This document shows positions 15,956 through 24,255 of a stretch of DNA of 64,000 nucleotides, piece after piece (the stretch's first letter is position 1; every line of letters starts with the position of its first letter). Made by a program: the position numbers and the translations under genes. The stretch covers positions 124,001 through 188,000 of the forward strand of contig NZ_JADQTO010000010.1 in the NCBI RefSeq assembly GCF_015704865.1. Direction: 5' to 3'. The stretch is from Actinoplanes aureus (lineage in GTDB: Bacteria; Actinomycetota; Actinomycetes; Mycobacteriales; Micromonosporaceae). The notes under the pieces were generated by a model. It did not search any database, had not been told where the DNA came from, and saw only the letters and a program-made list of their open reading frames with translations.

Positions 15956-17095
15956 GTGGTTGCTCGTGAGCGGCTGATCCCGTGGGGTCTGGGCCTCGTG
16001 GTGTTCGCCGGCTCGCTGTACTCCGCGAGCGGCGCGATCGGCGTCCGTTCCCCGCTGCCCGTCTGGCTGATCGTGCTGATGGCGGCCGGGTCCGGGCTGG
16101 CCGCCGCGCTGGTCCGGGAACGGTGGTGGCCGATCCTTCTCGCCGCGGCCGCCGGGTGGGTGGTCGCCGCGCTCTGGCCGGCCGCGATCGTCGCCTCCTA
16201 CCAGGCCGGCAGCCGCCTGCGGCAGCGGCGGCTCGGCGTCTACCTGGCCGGCTCGCTCGTCGTCCTGATCCTCGGGTTGCCGGTGGCGAGCTATCTCGGC
16301 GGGGCGCGCTTCGTGACCACGGCGACCCCGGCCAACTTCTTCGCGATGCTGCTCTGGCTCGTCGTCCTTCCGCTGGTGATCGGGCTGTGGCTCGGCAATC
16401 GCCGGGATCTGCTGAACGAGCTGCGGGAACGCGCCGCCCGCCTGGAACGGGAGCAGGCGGCACAGGAGGAGCGCGCCCGGGCCGAGGAGCGCAACCGGAT
16501 CGCCCGGGAGATGCACGACGTCGTCGCGCACCGGGTCTCGCTGATGGTGGTGCACGCCGGCGCCCTGGAGGTGAGCGCGACCGATCCGGCCACGGTCGAG
16601 ACGGCCGCGGTGATCCGGGAGACCGGCCGGGAGGCGCTGGCGGACCTGCGCGAGGTGCTGGGTGTGCTGCGCTCGCCCCGGCCGGAGGCGGGCGTGCCCC
16701 GGCCCGCGCAGAGCCTGGACGACCTGCCGGAGCTGGTCCGCCGGTCCGAGGCGGCCGGCCTCAGCGTGCGGCATCGGGTGTCCGGAGCGGTCTACGACGT
16801 GCCGGCCACGGTCGGACGGGCGGCGTACCGGGTGGTTCAGGAGGCACTGACCAACGTGCACAAGCATGCCGGTGTCACCACGGCCGACGTTGCGGTCCGG
16901 TTCCAGCCGGACGCGCTGGACGTAACCGTCCACAACGGTCCACCGGCCGACGCCGGCCGGCAACTGCCCGGGGCGGGACTCGGGCTGGTCGGCCTGCGCG
17001 AGCGGGTCGAGCTGCTGCACGGCGAACTCGAGACCCGGGCGGAGCCGGACGGCGGGTTCACCGTGCGGGCCCGCTTCCCGGTGGGTCAGCCGTGA
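15956..17095 (+). CDS. NarL-type sensor histidine kinase
   Basis: 379 residues from a GTG at 15956. About five N-terminal transmembrane helices (residues about 8-150) with little extracytoplasmic sequence are followed by a coiled-coil linker. The HisKA_3 box holds the phospho-accepting His (RNRIAREMHDVVAHRVSLMV). The ATP-binding domain shows QEALTNVHKHAG (N box) and GAGLGLVGLRERVELLHG (G box). The stop overlaps the response regulator start in GTGA, so kinase and regulator are produced together. The input is probably a membrane-intrinsic signal. Confidence 0.93.
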   Translation: MVARERLIPWGLGLVVFAGSLYSASGAIGVRSPLPVWLIVLMAAGSGLAAALVRERWWPILLAAAAGWVVAALWPAAIVASYQAGSRLRQRRLGVYLAGSLVVLILGLPVASYLGGARFVTTATPANFFAMLLWLVVLPLVIGLWLGNRRDLLNELRERAARLEREQAAQEERARAEERNRIAREMHDVVAHRVSLMVVHAGALEVSATDPATVETAAVIRETGREALADLREVLGVLRSPRPEAGVPRPAQSLDDLPELVRRSEAAGLSVRHRVSGAVYDVPATVGRAAYRVVQEALTNVHKHAGVTTADVAVRFQPDALDVTVHNGPPADAGRQLPGAGLGLVGLRERVELLHGELETRAEPDGGFTVRARFPVGQP

Positions 17096-17733
17096 TCCGG
17101 GTTCTGGTGGTCGACGACGAGCACCTGGTACGGGCCGGGCTGCGCACGATTCTGGACGCCGCGGGTGACATCGTCGTGGTGGGTGAGGCCCGGGACGGCG
17201 CCGAAGCGATCACCGCGGCGGCGCATCTCGCGCCGGACGTGGTGCTCATGGACGTACGCATGCCGGGCATGGACGGGCTCACCGCCGCCGAGCACCTCGC
17301 CGCGGCCACCGACCCACCGAAGGTGGTCATGCTGACCACCTTCGACCTCGACGAGTACGTGCACCGCGCGCTACGGGCCGGCGCGGTCGGCTTCCTGCTC
17401 AAGGACACACCCCCGGTCGAACTGGCCGGCGCGGTCCGGACCGTGGCCGCCGGCAACGCGATGCTCGCGCCGACCGTGACGAAGCGGCTGATCAGCTCGT
17501 TCGCCGGGCAGGACGCCGGCCCGGCCGAGCAGGCACGGGCCCGCCTCGAGGTGCTCACCGGCCGGGAGCTCGACGTGATCGAGGCGGTGGCCCGTGGACT
17601 GTCCAACGCGCAGATCGGGGCCGAGCTGTCGATGAGCGAGGCGACCGTCAAGGCCCACGTCAGCCGGGCGCTCGGCAAACTCGGCCTGGCGAACCGCGTC
17701 CAGGCGGCGATCCTGGTCCACGACGCCGGCTGA
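17092..17733 (+). CDS. NarL/FixJ response regulator, partner of the upstream kinase
   Basis: 213 residues. The receiver domain starts at once (IRVLVVDDEHLVRAGLRTIL) with the acidic pair DD, the phospho-acceptor Asp in VVLMDVRMPGMDGL, a Thr in VVMLTTFDLDEYV and Lys in LLKDTPP. The C-terminal LuxR HTH is LTGRELDVIEAVARGLSNAQIGAELSMSEATVKAHV. The GTG start overlaps the kinase stop by 4 nt. The pair probably regulates its own promoter or envelope functions nearby. Confidence 0.94.
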   Translation: MIRVLVVDDEHLVRAGLRTILDAAGDIVVVGEARDGAEAITAAAHLAPDVVLMDVRMPGMDGLTAAEHLAAATDPPKVVMLTTFDLDEYVHRALRAGAVGFLLKDTPPVELAGAVRTVAAGNAMLAPTVTKRLISSFAGQDAGPAEQARARLEVLTGRELDVIEAVARGLSNAQIGAELSMSEATVKAHVSRALGKLGLANRVQAAILVHDAG

Positions 17734-17745
17734 CCCCGGGGTGCA

Positions 17746-17765
17746 CCGGGGCCGGCCGGCCCCGG
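17746..17765. terminator. Bidirectional terminator between response regulator and chitinase
   Basis: A perfect 20-bp palindrome CCGGGGCCGGCCGGCCCCGG in the 33-bp gap between two convergent genes. There is no T-run; this is the GC-rich hairpin type common in actinobacteria. Confidence 0.6.
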
Positions 17766-17766
17766 C

Positions 17767-19167
17767 TCAGCCGAGCGCGTTCAGGAACGGCTCGTGGCTG
17801 TTCTTGAACTCCCATCCGTAGAACTTGTCCCAGTTGATCGACCAGGTCATCAGGCCGCGGAAGTTCGGGTTGGTGCCGCTGCGGGGCGCGTAGCTGCCGC
17901 AGTTCGTACCCTTCACCAGGCAGTTCACCGCCTGCTGCACCCCGGCCGGCGCGACGTAGCCGTTGCCCGCGCTGGTCGAGCTGGGAGCGCCGAACGCGAT
18001 CTGGTCCTCACGCAGAGCGGGGAACATGTTGGCGGTGTTGCCCGCGACCGGGAAGCCGGCCAGCAGCATGTCGGTCATCGCGATGTGGAAGTCGGCGCCG
18101 CCCATCGAGTGGTACTGGTTGTCCAGGCCCATGATCGAGCCGGAGTTGTAGTCCTGGACGTGCAGCACGGTGATGTCGTTGCGCAGCGCGTAGATCACCG
18201 GCAGGTACGAGCCGGCCCGCGGGTCCTGGCCACCCCACGGCCCGGAGCCGTAGTACTGGTAGCCGAGCTGGACGAAGAACGTCTCCGGCGCCATGGTCAG
18301 CACGAAGCCGGCGCCGTACCGGGCCTTGAGCGAGCGGATCGCGCTGATCAGGTTGACGATCACCGGCGTGGTCGGGTTCTTGAAGTCGGTGTCGCCGGTG
18401 TTCAGCGACAGCGAATGGCCCTCGAAGTCGATGTCGACGCCGTCCAGGCCGTACTTGTCGATGATCGCGCTGACCGAGCTGACGAACCTGTCGCGCGCCG
18501 CGGTGGTGGTGAGCTGCACCTGGCCGTTGGCGCCGCCGATGGAGAGCAGCACCTTCTTGCCGGCGGTCCGCTTGGCCTTGATGGCCGCGATGAACTGGGC
18601 CTCGGTCTCCACGCCGGGGCATTCGGCGGCCGGGCAGAGAGCGAACCGGATGTCACCGGAGGTGGCGCTGGTCGGCTCGCCGAAGGCCAGGTTGATGATG
18701 TCCCACTCGGCGGGCACGTCGGCCATCCGCAGATAGCCGGAGCCGTTGGCGAAGCTGGCGTGCAGGTAGCCGATGAGCGCGTGCTTGGGCAGGCCACCGA
18801 CCGGGATCGGGGTGCTGGGCGAGGTCGAGGGCGACGGCGACGTGGAGGGCGACGCCGAAGGTGAGACCGACGGGGACGGGGACGCACTGGACGGGGACGG
18901 CGACGGGTTGGTGGTGCCACCACAGGCGCCGTTGTTGATCCACACGTCCCACTGCGCGCTCTTGAGGACCGGGTCCTCACCCTGGGTCCACCACTTGGCG
19001 GTGTAGTTGTTGCCGCCCTTGGAGACGACGTTGTCCTTCACGTAGACGGCACTCGCGCTCCAGGCGGGAGCGCAGGCCACAGCGGCACTCGCGGTGGTCG
19101 CGACATAGACGGTTGAGCATGCGGCGGCCAGGGCGACCGCCGCAGCAAGAATCACGGATCGACGCAT
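17767..19167 (-). CDS. Secreted GH18 chitinase with CBM5/12
   Basis: 466 residues. Signal peptide 1-29; chitin-binding CBM5/12 at about 31-84 (Trp-rich: PAWSASAVYVKDNVVS, AKWWTQGEDP); Ser/Pro linker 88-121; GH18 barrel from about 126. The SIGG strand motif is at 209-212 and the catalytic DGVDIDFE (DxxDxDxE) at 242-249, with Glu249 as acid/base. It hydrolyses beta-1,4-GlcNAc links in chitin outside the cell. The ATG lies only 2 bp after the stop of the GlxA-type regulator, and an AT-rich element overlaps that junction. Confidence 0.95.
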   Translation of the reverse strand: MRRSVILAAAVALAAACSTVYVATTASAAVACAPAWSASAVYVKDNVVSKGGNNYTAKWWTQGEDPVLKSAQWDVWINNGACGGTTNPSPSPSSASPSPSVSPSASPSTSPSPSTSPSTPIPVGGLPKHALIGYLHASFANGSGYLRMADVPAEWDIINLAFGEPTSATSGDIRFALCPAAECPGVETEAQFIAAIKAKRTAGKKVLLSIGGANGQVQLTTTAARDRFVSSVSAIIDKYGLDGVDIDFEGHSLSLNTGDTDFKNPTTPVIVNLISAIRSLKARYGAGFVLTMAPETFFVQLGYQYYGSGPWGGQDPRAGSYLPVIYALRNDITVLHVQDYNSGSIMGLDNQYHSMGGADFHIAMTDMLLAGFPVAGNTANMFPALREDQIAFGAPSSTSAGNGYVAPAGVQQAVNCLVKGTNCGSYAPRSGTNPNFRGLMTWSINWDKFYGWEFKNSHEPFLNALG

Positions 19168-19204
19168 GGCTAATTATTAGGACTGTTAACTGAAGATGTA
19201 AATA
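19163..19204 (-). promoter_or_regulatory. AT-rich element before the chitinase start
   Basis: A sharp AT-rich patch containing, on the minus strand, GTTAACAGTCCTAATAATTAG-type sequence overlaps the last dozen codons of the regulator gene and ends 2 bp before the chitinase ATG. It resembles the half-sites (ACAG, CCTAAT) seen upstream of secreted glycoside hydrolases in related actinobacteria (from memory). It may be a private promoter or operator of the chitinase. Confidence 0.4.
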
Positions 19205-20141
19205 GAGCGGCCCGGAAGGTGCGGCGGTAGGTGTCCGGAGGTACGCCGACCGTACGGTTGAAATGCCGGCGCAGCGTCGTCGCCGTGCCCATGCCGGTGG
19301 CCTCGGCGATCGCGTCGACACTGTCGTCGCTCTTCTCCAGCAGCTCCTGCGCGTGCCGGATCCGCTGGTTCAGCAGCCACTGCAGCGGGGTGGTGCCGGT
19401 CGCCGCCCGGAAGTGGCGGCCCAGGTGGCGGGAGCTCATCCGCGCCTGGCGGGCCAGGTCCTCCACGGTCAGCGGCTGGTCCAGCCGCTCGACGATCCAG
19501 GCGAACAGGCCGGCCAGCGGATGATCGTCCTGAGCGGGCACCGGAGCGGTGACGAACTGGGCCTGCCCGCCGGCCCGGTGCGGCGGCACGACCAGGCGGC
19601 GGGCGACCGCGTTGGCGACCGAGGAACCGTGATCGAGACGGACCAGGTGCAGGCAGAGGTCCAGCGCGGCCGCCTTGCCCGCCGAGGTGAGCACGTTGCC
19701 GTTGTCGACGTAGAGCACGTCCGGGTCGACCTCCACCCGGGGGTAGCGAGCGGCCATGACGTCGGTGTGCGCCCAGTGTGTGGTCGCCCGCCGTCCGTCC
19801 AGCAGGCCCGCCGCGGCCAGCACGAACGCGCCCGTACAGAGGGAGACCACCCGCGCGCCGGCCGCGTGTGCCGCGCGCACCGCGCTGACCAGTTCGCCGG
19901 GCGGATCCACGTCGACGTCTGCCCAGCCGGGAATGATCACGGTGTCCGCCTCCGGGAGCCGGTCTAGCCCGAAGTCCGGCTCCAGCCGGAAGCGACCGAC
20001 CTGCACGCCGACCGGCCCGCAGATGACGAGTTCGTACCACGGGACCCGCACGGCGTCCGGGGCGGAGGCGAACACCTCATAGGCCAGGGACAGCTCGAGA
20101 TGCAACATCCCGTCGGTGACGGCCAGCGCGACAGTGCCCAT
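19170..20141 (-). CDS. GlxA family regulator (DJ-1/PfpI domain plus AraC HTH)
   Basis: 323 residues from the ATG at 20141 (an in-frame GTG at 20159 would add six). The N-terminal DJ-1/PfpI domain covers about 1-180, with the nucleophile-elbow motif VVSLCTGAFVLAAAGLL and its Cys. The C-terminal AraC HTH follows at about 225-318 (LARQARMSSRHLGRHFRAATGTTPLQWLLNQRI). Members usually regulate nearby catabolic genes. It is divergent from the saccharopine-dehydrogenase-like gene across a spacer with a perfect 9-bp inverted repeat, and is directly upstream of the chitinase. The last residues (FTSSVNSPNN) come from the AT-rich chitinase leader, an odd composition for this gene. Confidence 0.9.
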   Translation of the reverse strand: MGTVALAVTDGMLHLELSLAYEVFASAPDAVRVPWYELVICGPVGVQVGRFRLEPDFGLDRLPEADTVIIPGWADVDVDPPGELVSAVRAAHAAGARVVSLCTGAFVLAAAGLLDGRRATTHWAHTDVMAARYPRVEVDPDVLYVDNGNVLTSAGKAAALDLCLHLVRLDHGSSVANAVARRLVVPPHRAGGQAQFVTAPVPAQDDHPLAGLFAWIVERLDQPLTVEDLARQARMSSRHLGRHFRAATGTTPLQWLLNQRIRHAQELLEKSDDSVDAIAEATGMGTATTLRRHFNRTVGVPPDTYRRTFRAALFTSSVNSPNN

Positions 20142-20193
20142 GTCCGGAATTGTATGCACCCTGTCGTTCCGGACACTAGCCCGGACTGTCCGG
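20141..20193. promoter_or_regulatory. Inverted repeat operator between GlxA regulator and dehydrogenase
   Basis: TGTCCGGAA (20141-20149) and TTCCGGACA (20167-20175) form a perfect inverted repeat, centres 26 bp apart, and a third TGTCCGG lies at 20187-20193, just before the ATG codons of the dehydrogenase-like gene. This is a probable binding site for the divergent GlxA/AraC regulator controlling both genes. Confidence 0.6.
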
Positions 20194-20215
20194 CCCCACG
20201 ATGATCTATCGCATG

Positions 20216-21229
20216 ATGGTTACGGTATTCGGCGCGTACGGGCACACCGGTCGATTCGTGGTGGCGGAGCTGCGCAAACGTGGGTTCACCCCGGTCCTGT
20301 CCGGGCGTGACGCCGACAAGCTGAGCAAACTGGCGGCCGAGACCGGCTTGGAGGCACGGCCCGCGTCGGTCGACGATCCGGCCGCACTCGACCGGGCGCT
20401 GGCCGGAACGGCGGCGGTGATCAACTGCGCCGGTCCGTTCGCCACCACGGCCGGGCCGGTCATCGAGGCGGCTCTGCGCGCCGGGATCGCGTACGTCGAC
20501 GTGGCCGCCGAGATCGAAGCCAACGCCGACACGTTCGCGCACTTCAGCGACCGGGCTCGCGCCGCGGGCGCGGTGATCGTCCCGGCCATGGCCTTCTTCG
20601 GCGGCCTCGGCGACCTGCTGGCCACCACGGCGATGGGCGACTGGACGTCCGCCGACGAGGCGCACGTCGCGTACGGACTGAGCAACTGGCACCCCACCGA
20701 GGGCACGCGCGCCGCCGGCGCGGTCTCCCGGGAACGGCGCGACGGCCGGCGCGTCCGGTACGCGAACGGTCGGCTGGAGTACCGTACCGATGCTCCGCCC
20801 ACCCTGGACTGGGCGTTCCCCGAACCGCTGGGCACCCGGCCGGTCATCGGCGAGTTCACGATGGCCGACGTCGTCACCATCCCCAGCCACCTGCCCATCC
20901 CCGAGGTGCGCACCTACATGGCGGCCGAGGCGGCCCGCGAGCTGTCGTCCCCCGACACCCCGGCGCCGGCCGCGGTCGACGAGCACGGCCGGTCCGCCCA
21001 GACGTTCCTGGTCGACGTCATCGTCCGCTCCGGCGGCAAGGAGCGCCGCGTGGTGGCGCGTGGCCAGGACATCTACGCCATCACCGCGCCGCTGGCGGTG
21101 GAGGCGGTCCACCGCATCCTCAGCGGCCAGATCCGGACCACCGGCGTCGCTTCGGCCGGCCAGATCTTCGACGCGCCCGACTTCCTCCGCGCGCTCTCCC
21201 CGTATCTGACCGCGGAGGTCCACGCGTAG
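20216..21229 (+). CDS. Saccharopine dehydrogenase/trans-acting enoyl reductase-like protein
   Basis: 337 residues if started at the ATG at 20216; in-frame ATGs at 20201 and 20213 are also possible. The protein opens with an NADP-binding motif (VTVFGAYGHTGRFVVAELR) and continues VLSGRDADKLSKL and VINCAGPF, typical of the saccharopine dehydrogenase NADP-binding family. Members include trans-acting enoyl reductases, and most actinobacterial ones are uncharacterised. It is divergent from the GlxA-type regulator, which probably controls it. Confidence 0.82.
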   Translation: MVTVFGAYGHTGRFVVAELRKRGFTPVLSGRDADKLSKLAAETGLEARPASVDDPAALDRALAGTAAVINCAGPFATTAGPVIEAALRAGIAYVDVAAEIEANADTFAHFSDRARAAGAVIVPAMAFFGGLGDLLATTAMGDWTSADEAHVAYGLSNWHPTEGTRAAGAVSRERRDGRRVRYANGRLEYRTDAPPTLDWAFPEPLGTRPVIGEFTMADVVTIPSHLPIPEVRTYMAAEAARELSSPDTPAPAAVDEHGRSAQTFLVDVIVRSGGKERRVVARGQDIYAITAPLAVEAVHRILSGQIRTTGVASAGQIFDAPDFLRALSPYLTAEVHA

Positions 21230-21233
21230 CCGG

Positions 21234-21623
21234 TCAGAACTCGTCGACGCGCCCCGCCTGGTCCGGGCAGGTGGTGTCGATCGCCAGCTTGATCAGCTCG
21301 CGGGCGGTGGCCTGGTCGGTCGCCTCGGCGTCGAGGGTGCCCAGCGACCGGGTCGCCGTCACGACGTCGTGGGCGGCCTTGCCGGCGGCCAGATCGGCGC
21401 AGGCGGAGTCGGCGACCGCCTGGATCTCCTCGTCGCTCCGCTCGGCGGCGACCTCCGGAACGCTCGACCGGACCACCTCGACGAACCCCTCCAACGCGGC
21501 CTGCGCGGTGCCGGAGGCCGCCGCCGGCTGCGACTTCGCCGCGCCGGGCTCCGCGGCGTCCGGCGTGCATCCGGCCAGCACACATGCCACCGTCACGGCC
21601 ACCACCGGCCACCATCGCCGCAT
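21234..21623 (-). CDS. Small secreted lipoprotein, DUF732-like
   Basis: 129 residues, start MRRWWPVVAV at 21623. A signal peptide ends in lipobox LAGC (Cys about 18), so it is predicted to be lipid-anchored. After a low-complexity Ala/Ser stretch comes a helical domain with two Cys (DSACADLAAG, DTTCPDQAG) typical of small DUF732-like actinobacterial lipoproteins. No function is known. It is convergent with the dehydrogenase-like gene (4-bp gap). Confidence 0.78.
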   Translation of the reverse strand: MRRWWPVVAVTVACVLAGCTPDAAEPGAAKSQPAAASGTAQAALEGFVEVVRSSVPEVAAERSDEEIQAVADSACADLAAGKAAHDVVTATRSLGTLDAEATDQATARELIKLAIDTTCPDQAGRVDEF

Positions 21624-21682
21624 CGCCACACCCCCATCGCTCAAGATCATCAAAGGTTAGACGATGAACGCCCGGCCGGTAC

Positions 21683-23653
21683 TCAGCGGCGGGGCACCCA
21701 GAACTCGACTTCGGTGCCCTCGCCGGGGCGGCTGTGGATCAGCGTGGTCCCGCCGAGGTCGCTGACCCGGCCGCGCATCGACTGCGCCACGCCCAGGCGG
21801 CCGGCTCGGGCCGCCTGGTCGAGGCGGTCCGGTTCGAAGCCGGTGCCGTCGTCGCGTACGGTCACGCGTACCCCGTCGCCCTCGTCCTCCAGCAGGATCC
21901 AGGTCCGTGCGCCGGCGCCGGCATGCCGGCGCACGTTGTCCAGCGCGGCCTGGACCGCCGCCGTCAGCTCGGCGGCGGAGGCCCGCGGCAACAGCACCGG
22001 CTCAGCGGGCGCCGACACCTCGGTTCCCGGTGCGGCCAGCGCGGTGAGCACGGCCCGCAGATCCGCGCCGGCCACCGCCGGCGGTGCGCCGCCGCCGCTG
22101 AGCAGGTTGCGCAACGCCGCCTCCTGCTCGCCGGCCAGCGCCGCCAGCTGCGCACCGGACCCGCCCAGCTCGGAGCCCTGCCGCTGCACCATGGCGAGCA
22201 CTTGCAGCACACCGTCGTGGATGGGCCGGGCCAGCCGGTCGCGTTCCGCGGCCGCCGCCTCCTGGCGGATCAGCTCGGCCCGCTTGCGTTCCGCCCAGCG
22301 TTCGCTCAGGTGGTGCGCGACGCCCAGGCCGCCGATGGCGGCGCCGGCCACCAGCAGCAGCACGGCCGCGGTGTCGAGGTGCATCAGCGAGGTGAGCGAC
22401 TCCGGCAGCGGCTGCCCGTCCCGCAGGTAGATCACCGGGACGGTCTGCAGGCCGGCCACGACCAGGACCCCGGCGATGGGGCCGAGCACCGCGGGGACCG
22501 CCCCGCGCCGGGCCAGCACGGGCGCGGTCGCACCGACCACCGCGGTCGCTGCCGCGGTCGCCAGCACGAGCATCAGCAGCGCGGGTACGACGCGGTGCTG
22601 CTCGGCCAGCTTCTCCGGCTGGCCGCTGGTAGCCGCGTACGCGATGAACAGTGTCGTCGCGGCACCCACCGCAAGGGTCGCCGCGGCCGGAACGCGCCAC
22701 CTGCTCGCGGCGGCGGCCGCGCCGATCGCCACCCCGGCGAACGCGCCGAACCAGCGTGCCGGGCCCGCCTCGCCGGTGGCGGCGTAGGCGATGACCAGCG
22801 GGGCGGAGACCGCGACCTGCACGGTCGCGGCGGTCAGCGCGCCGGCCAGCGGCCAGAGGCCGGCCAGCAGGGACAGTGCGGTGGCGACGGCCAGCGTCAA
22901 CGCGCCGATGATGGCGGTCTTGGTGTACGAGTAACGCGACAGTGTGGTCCAGTCGACGTCCAGCAGCGTCGCGAGCCGCCCGGCGGACAGCAGGGCCAGG
23001 GGCAGCACCGCCAGCGCCACCAGGCCGCCCGTGATGATCAGCCGGAGCCGCCGCCAGCTCCACGCCGGCTCGGCCGGCAAGCCGATGGCCGCCCGGTCGC
23101 CGCCGCGCCACCGCCAGGCCGCCGGGGCGATCGCGGCGAGGCCGGCCACGAGCAGCAGTACGTGCCATGCCCGCAGGACGGGTTCGAGTTGTTGCAGCCA
23201 GCCGGGGCCCACCAGGGCGCCGCCGAACAGGCCGGCTCCGGTGACCAGACCGGCCACGGCCGCGCCCGAGCCCGGTGCCCCGCCGCGCAGCAGGCTCTGC
23301 GCGGCGCCCAGCGCACCCACGACGAGCAGCGGGAACACCGCGCTGAGCGCGTAGTACATCTCCAGGCCGGAGGTCTCGGGCAGCAGTCGCGGCCAGGCGA
23401 TCGGTACGGTCAGCAGCCCACCCGCCACCAGCAGATGCGGCCACCACCGCAGCAGGCACAGGGCCAGTACGGTCGCCGCGGTCGGTATCAGCGGCAGGAA
23501 CGTGTACGGCCCGTAGTAGGCGTCCGGGCCCTGGACGGCCAGCCGGGGCGAGAAGCCACCCCCGTACGAGGAGGACTTCACCACCGCGACCAGGAGACTG
23601 CCACCTAGACCCGCCAGGGCCGCCGACCACCGCTCACTCACGTCGACGATCAT
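21683..23653 (-). CDS. Polytopic sensor histidine kinase, NarL type
   Basis: 656 residues. The first about 430 residues are almost entirely hydrophobic, with roughly 12 transmembrane helices, an unusually large membrane sensor. A HisKA_3 box follows (RDRLARPIHDGVLQVLAMVQRQGSELG, His in PIHDG), then a degenerate N box (AVQAALDNVRRHAGAGART) and G boxes (VRDDGTGFEP, LGVAQSMRGRV). The ATG at 23653 overlaps the stop of the peptidase gene (ATGA). The response regulator is two genes upstream in the same operon. The kinase may sense lipid-carrier or cell-wall state, given the peptidase between them. Confidence 0.88.
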   Translation of the reverse strand: MIVDVSERWSAALAGLGGSLLVAVVKSSSYGGGFSPRLAVQGPDAYYGPYTFLPLIPTAATVLALCLLRWWPHLLVAGGLLTVPIAWPRLLPETSGLEMYYALSAVFPLLVVGALGAAQSLLRGGAPGSGAAVAGLVTGAGLFGGALVGPGWLQQLEPVLRAWHVLLLVAGLAAIAPAAWRWRGGDRAAIGLPAEPAWSWRRLRLIITGGLVALAVLPLALLSAGRLATLLDVDWTTLSRYSYTKTAIIGALTLAVATALSLLAGLWPLAGALTAATVQVAVSAPLVIAYAATGEAGPARWFGAFAGVAIGAAAAASRWRVPAAATLAVGAATTLFIAYAATSGQPEKLAEQHRVVPALLMLVLATAAATAVVGATAPVLARRGAVPAVLGPIAGVLVVAGLQTVPVIYLRDGQPLPESLTSLMHLDTAAVLLLVAGAAIGGLGVAHHLSERWAERKRAELIRQEAAAAERDRLARPIHDGVLQVLAMVQRQGSELGGSGAQLAALAGEQEAALRNLLSGGGAPPAVAGADLRAVLTALAAPGTEVSAPAEPVLLPRASAAELTAAVQAALDNVRRHAGAGARTWILLEDEGDGVRVTVRDDGTGFEPDRLDQAARAGRLGVAQSMRGRVSDLGGTTLIHSRPGEGTEVEFWVPRR

Positions 23654-24207
23654 CGCTGATGTCCCGGAATCGCGGCGCCCGGATGCGGCAGGCGGACCGG
23701 CCGTCCCTCGGGACGGTATTCGAAATGCCACCATTCGTTGTCGTAGGTTCGGTACAGGCCGTACCGCGCGCCGTGCTCCTCCAGCCAGCGGGCCCCCTCG
23801 GAAGGGCGTACGTCGACGGCCACGCCCGCCACATGCCGCGACTCGTGCGGCGGCAGCGTCCACCGCCGGGCCGCCGCCACCGAGCCGCTGCGCTCCACCT
23901 CCGCGGCGTACAGCGCGGCCTGGGTGGCGGCGTCCCGGTAGCCGGAGGTCAGCCCGATCAGCTCGCCGTGCCACCACAGCGCCCGGGTGCGCGCCGCCTC
24001 GAAGGCCGCCCGGGCCGGCGGGGTCAGGCCGGCGAGGTCCTCGGCGGGGAACCGGAGCTTCAGTGCCCACTGACAGGCCGTGTGCCGGGCACGGCCCGAA
24101 GTGAGTACCCAGGCGAGCGGCGCCAGCGCGAAGGCCAGCAAGCGGGTGACAGCGCGATACACCGGATCACGACGCCGGACGGTCGCGCGGGACGCGTAGA
24201 GAACCAT
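23650..24207 (-). CDS. M15-family D-Ala-D-Ala carboxypeptidase (VanY-like)
   Basis: 185 residues if started at the ATG at 24207; an ATG at 24243 would add 12. An N-terminal hydrophobic stretch (AVTRLLAFALAPLAWVL) acts as signal or anchor. The zinc site is complete: SRHVAGVAVDV (SxHxxGxAxD) and EWWHFEY. Members trim D-Ala from peptidoglycan stems. It lies between the response regulator (13 to 49-bp gap) and the histidine kinase (ATGA overlap). A cell-wall peptidase inside a two-component operon suggests that the system reads or adjusts peptidoglycan. Confidence 0.87.
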   Translation of the reverse strand: MVLYASRATVRRRDPVYRAVTRLLAFALAPLAWVLTSGRARHTACQWALKLRFPAEDLAGLTPPARAAFEAARTRALWWHGELIGLTSGYRDAATQAALYAAEVERSGSVAAARRWTLPPHESRHVAGVAVDVRPSEGARWLEEHGARYGLYRTYDNEWWHFEYRPEGRPVRLPHPGAAIPGHQR

Positions 24208-24255
24208 GCCTGACAAGATCCCGGCAGCCGGGGTCGGTGGCATGAGTACAAGTAC

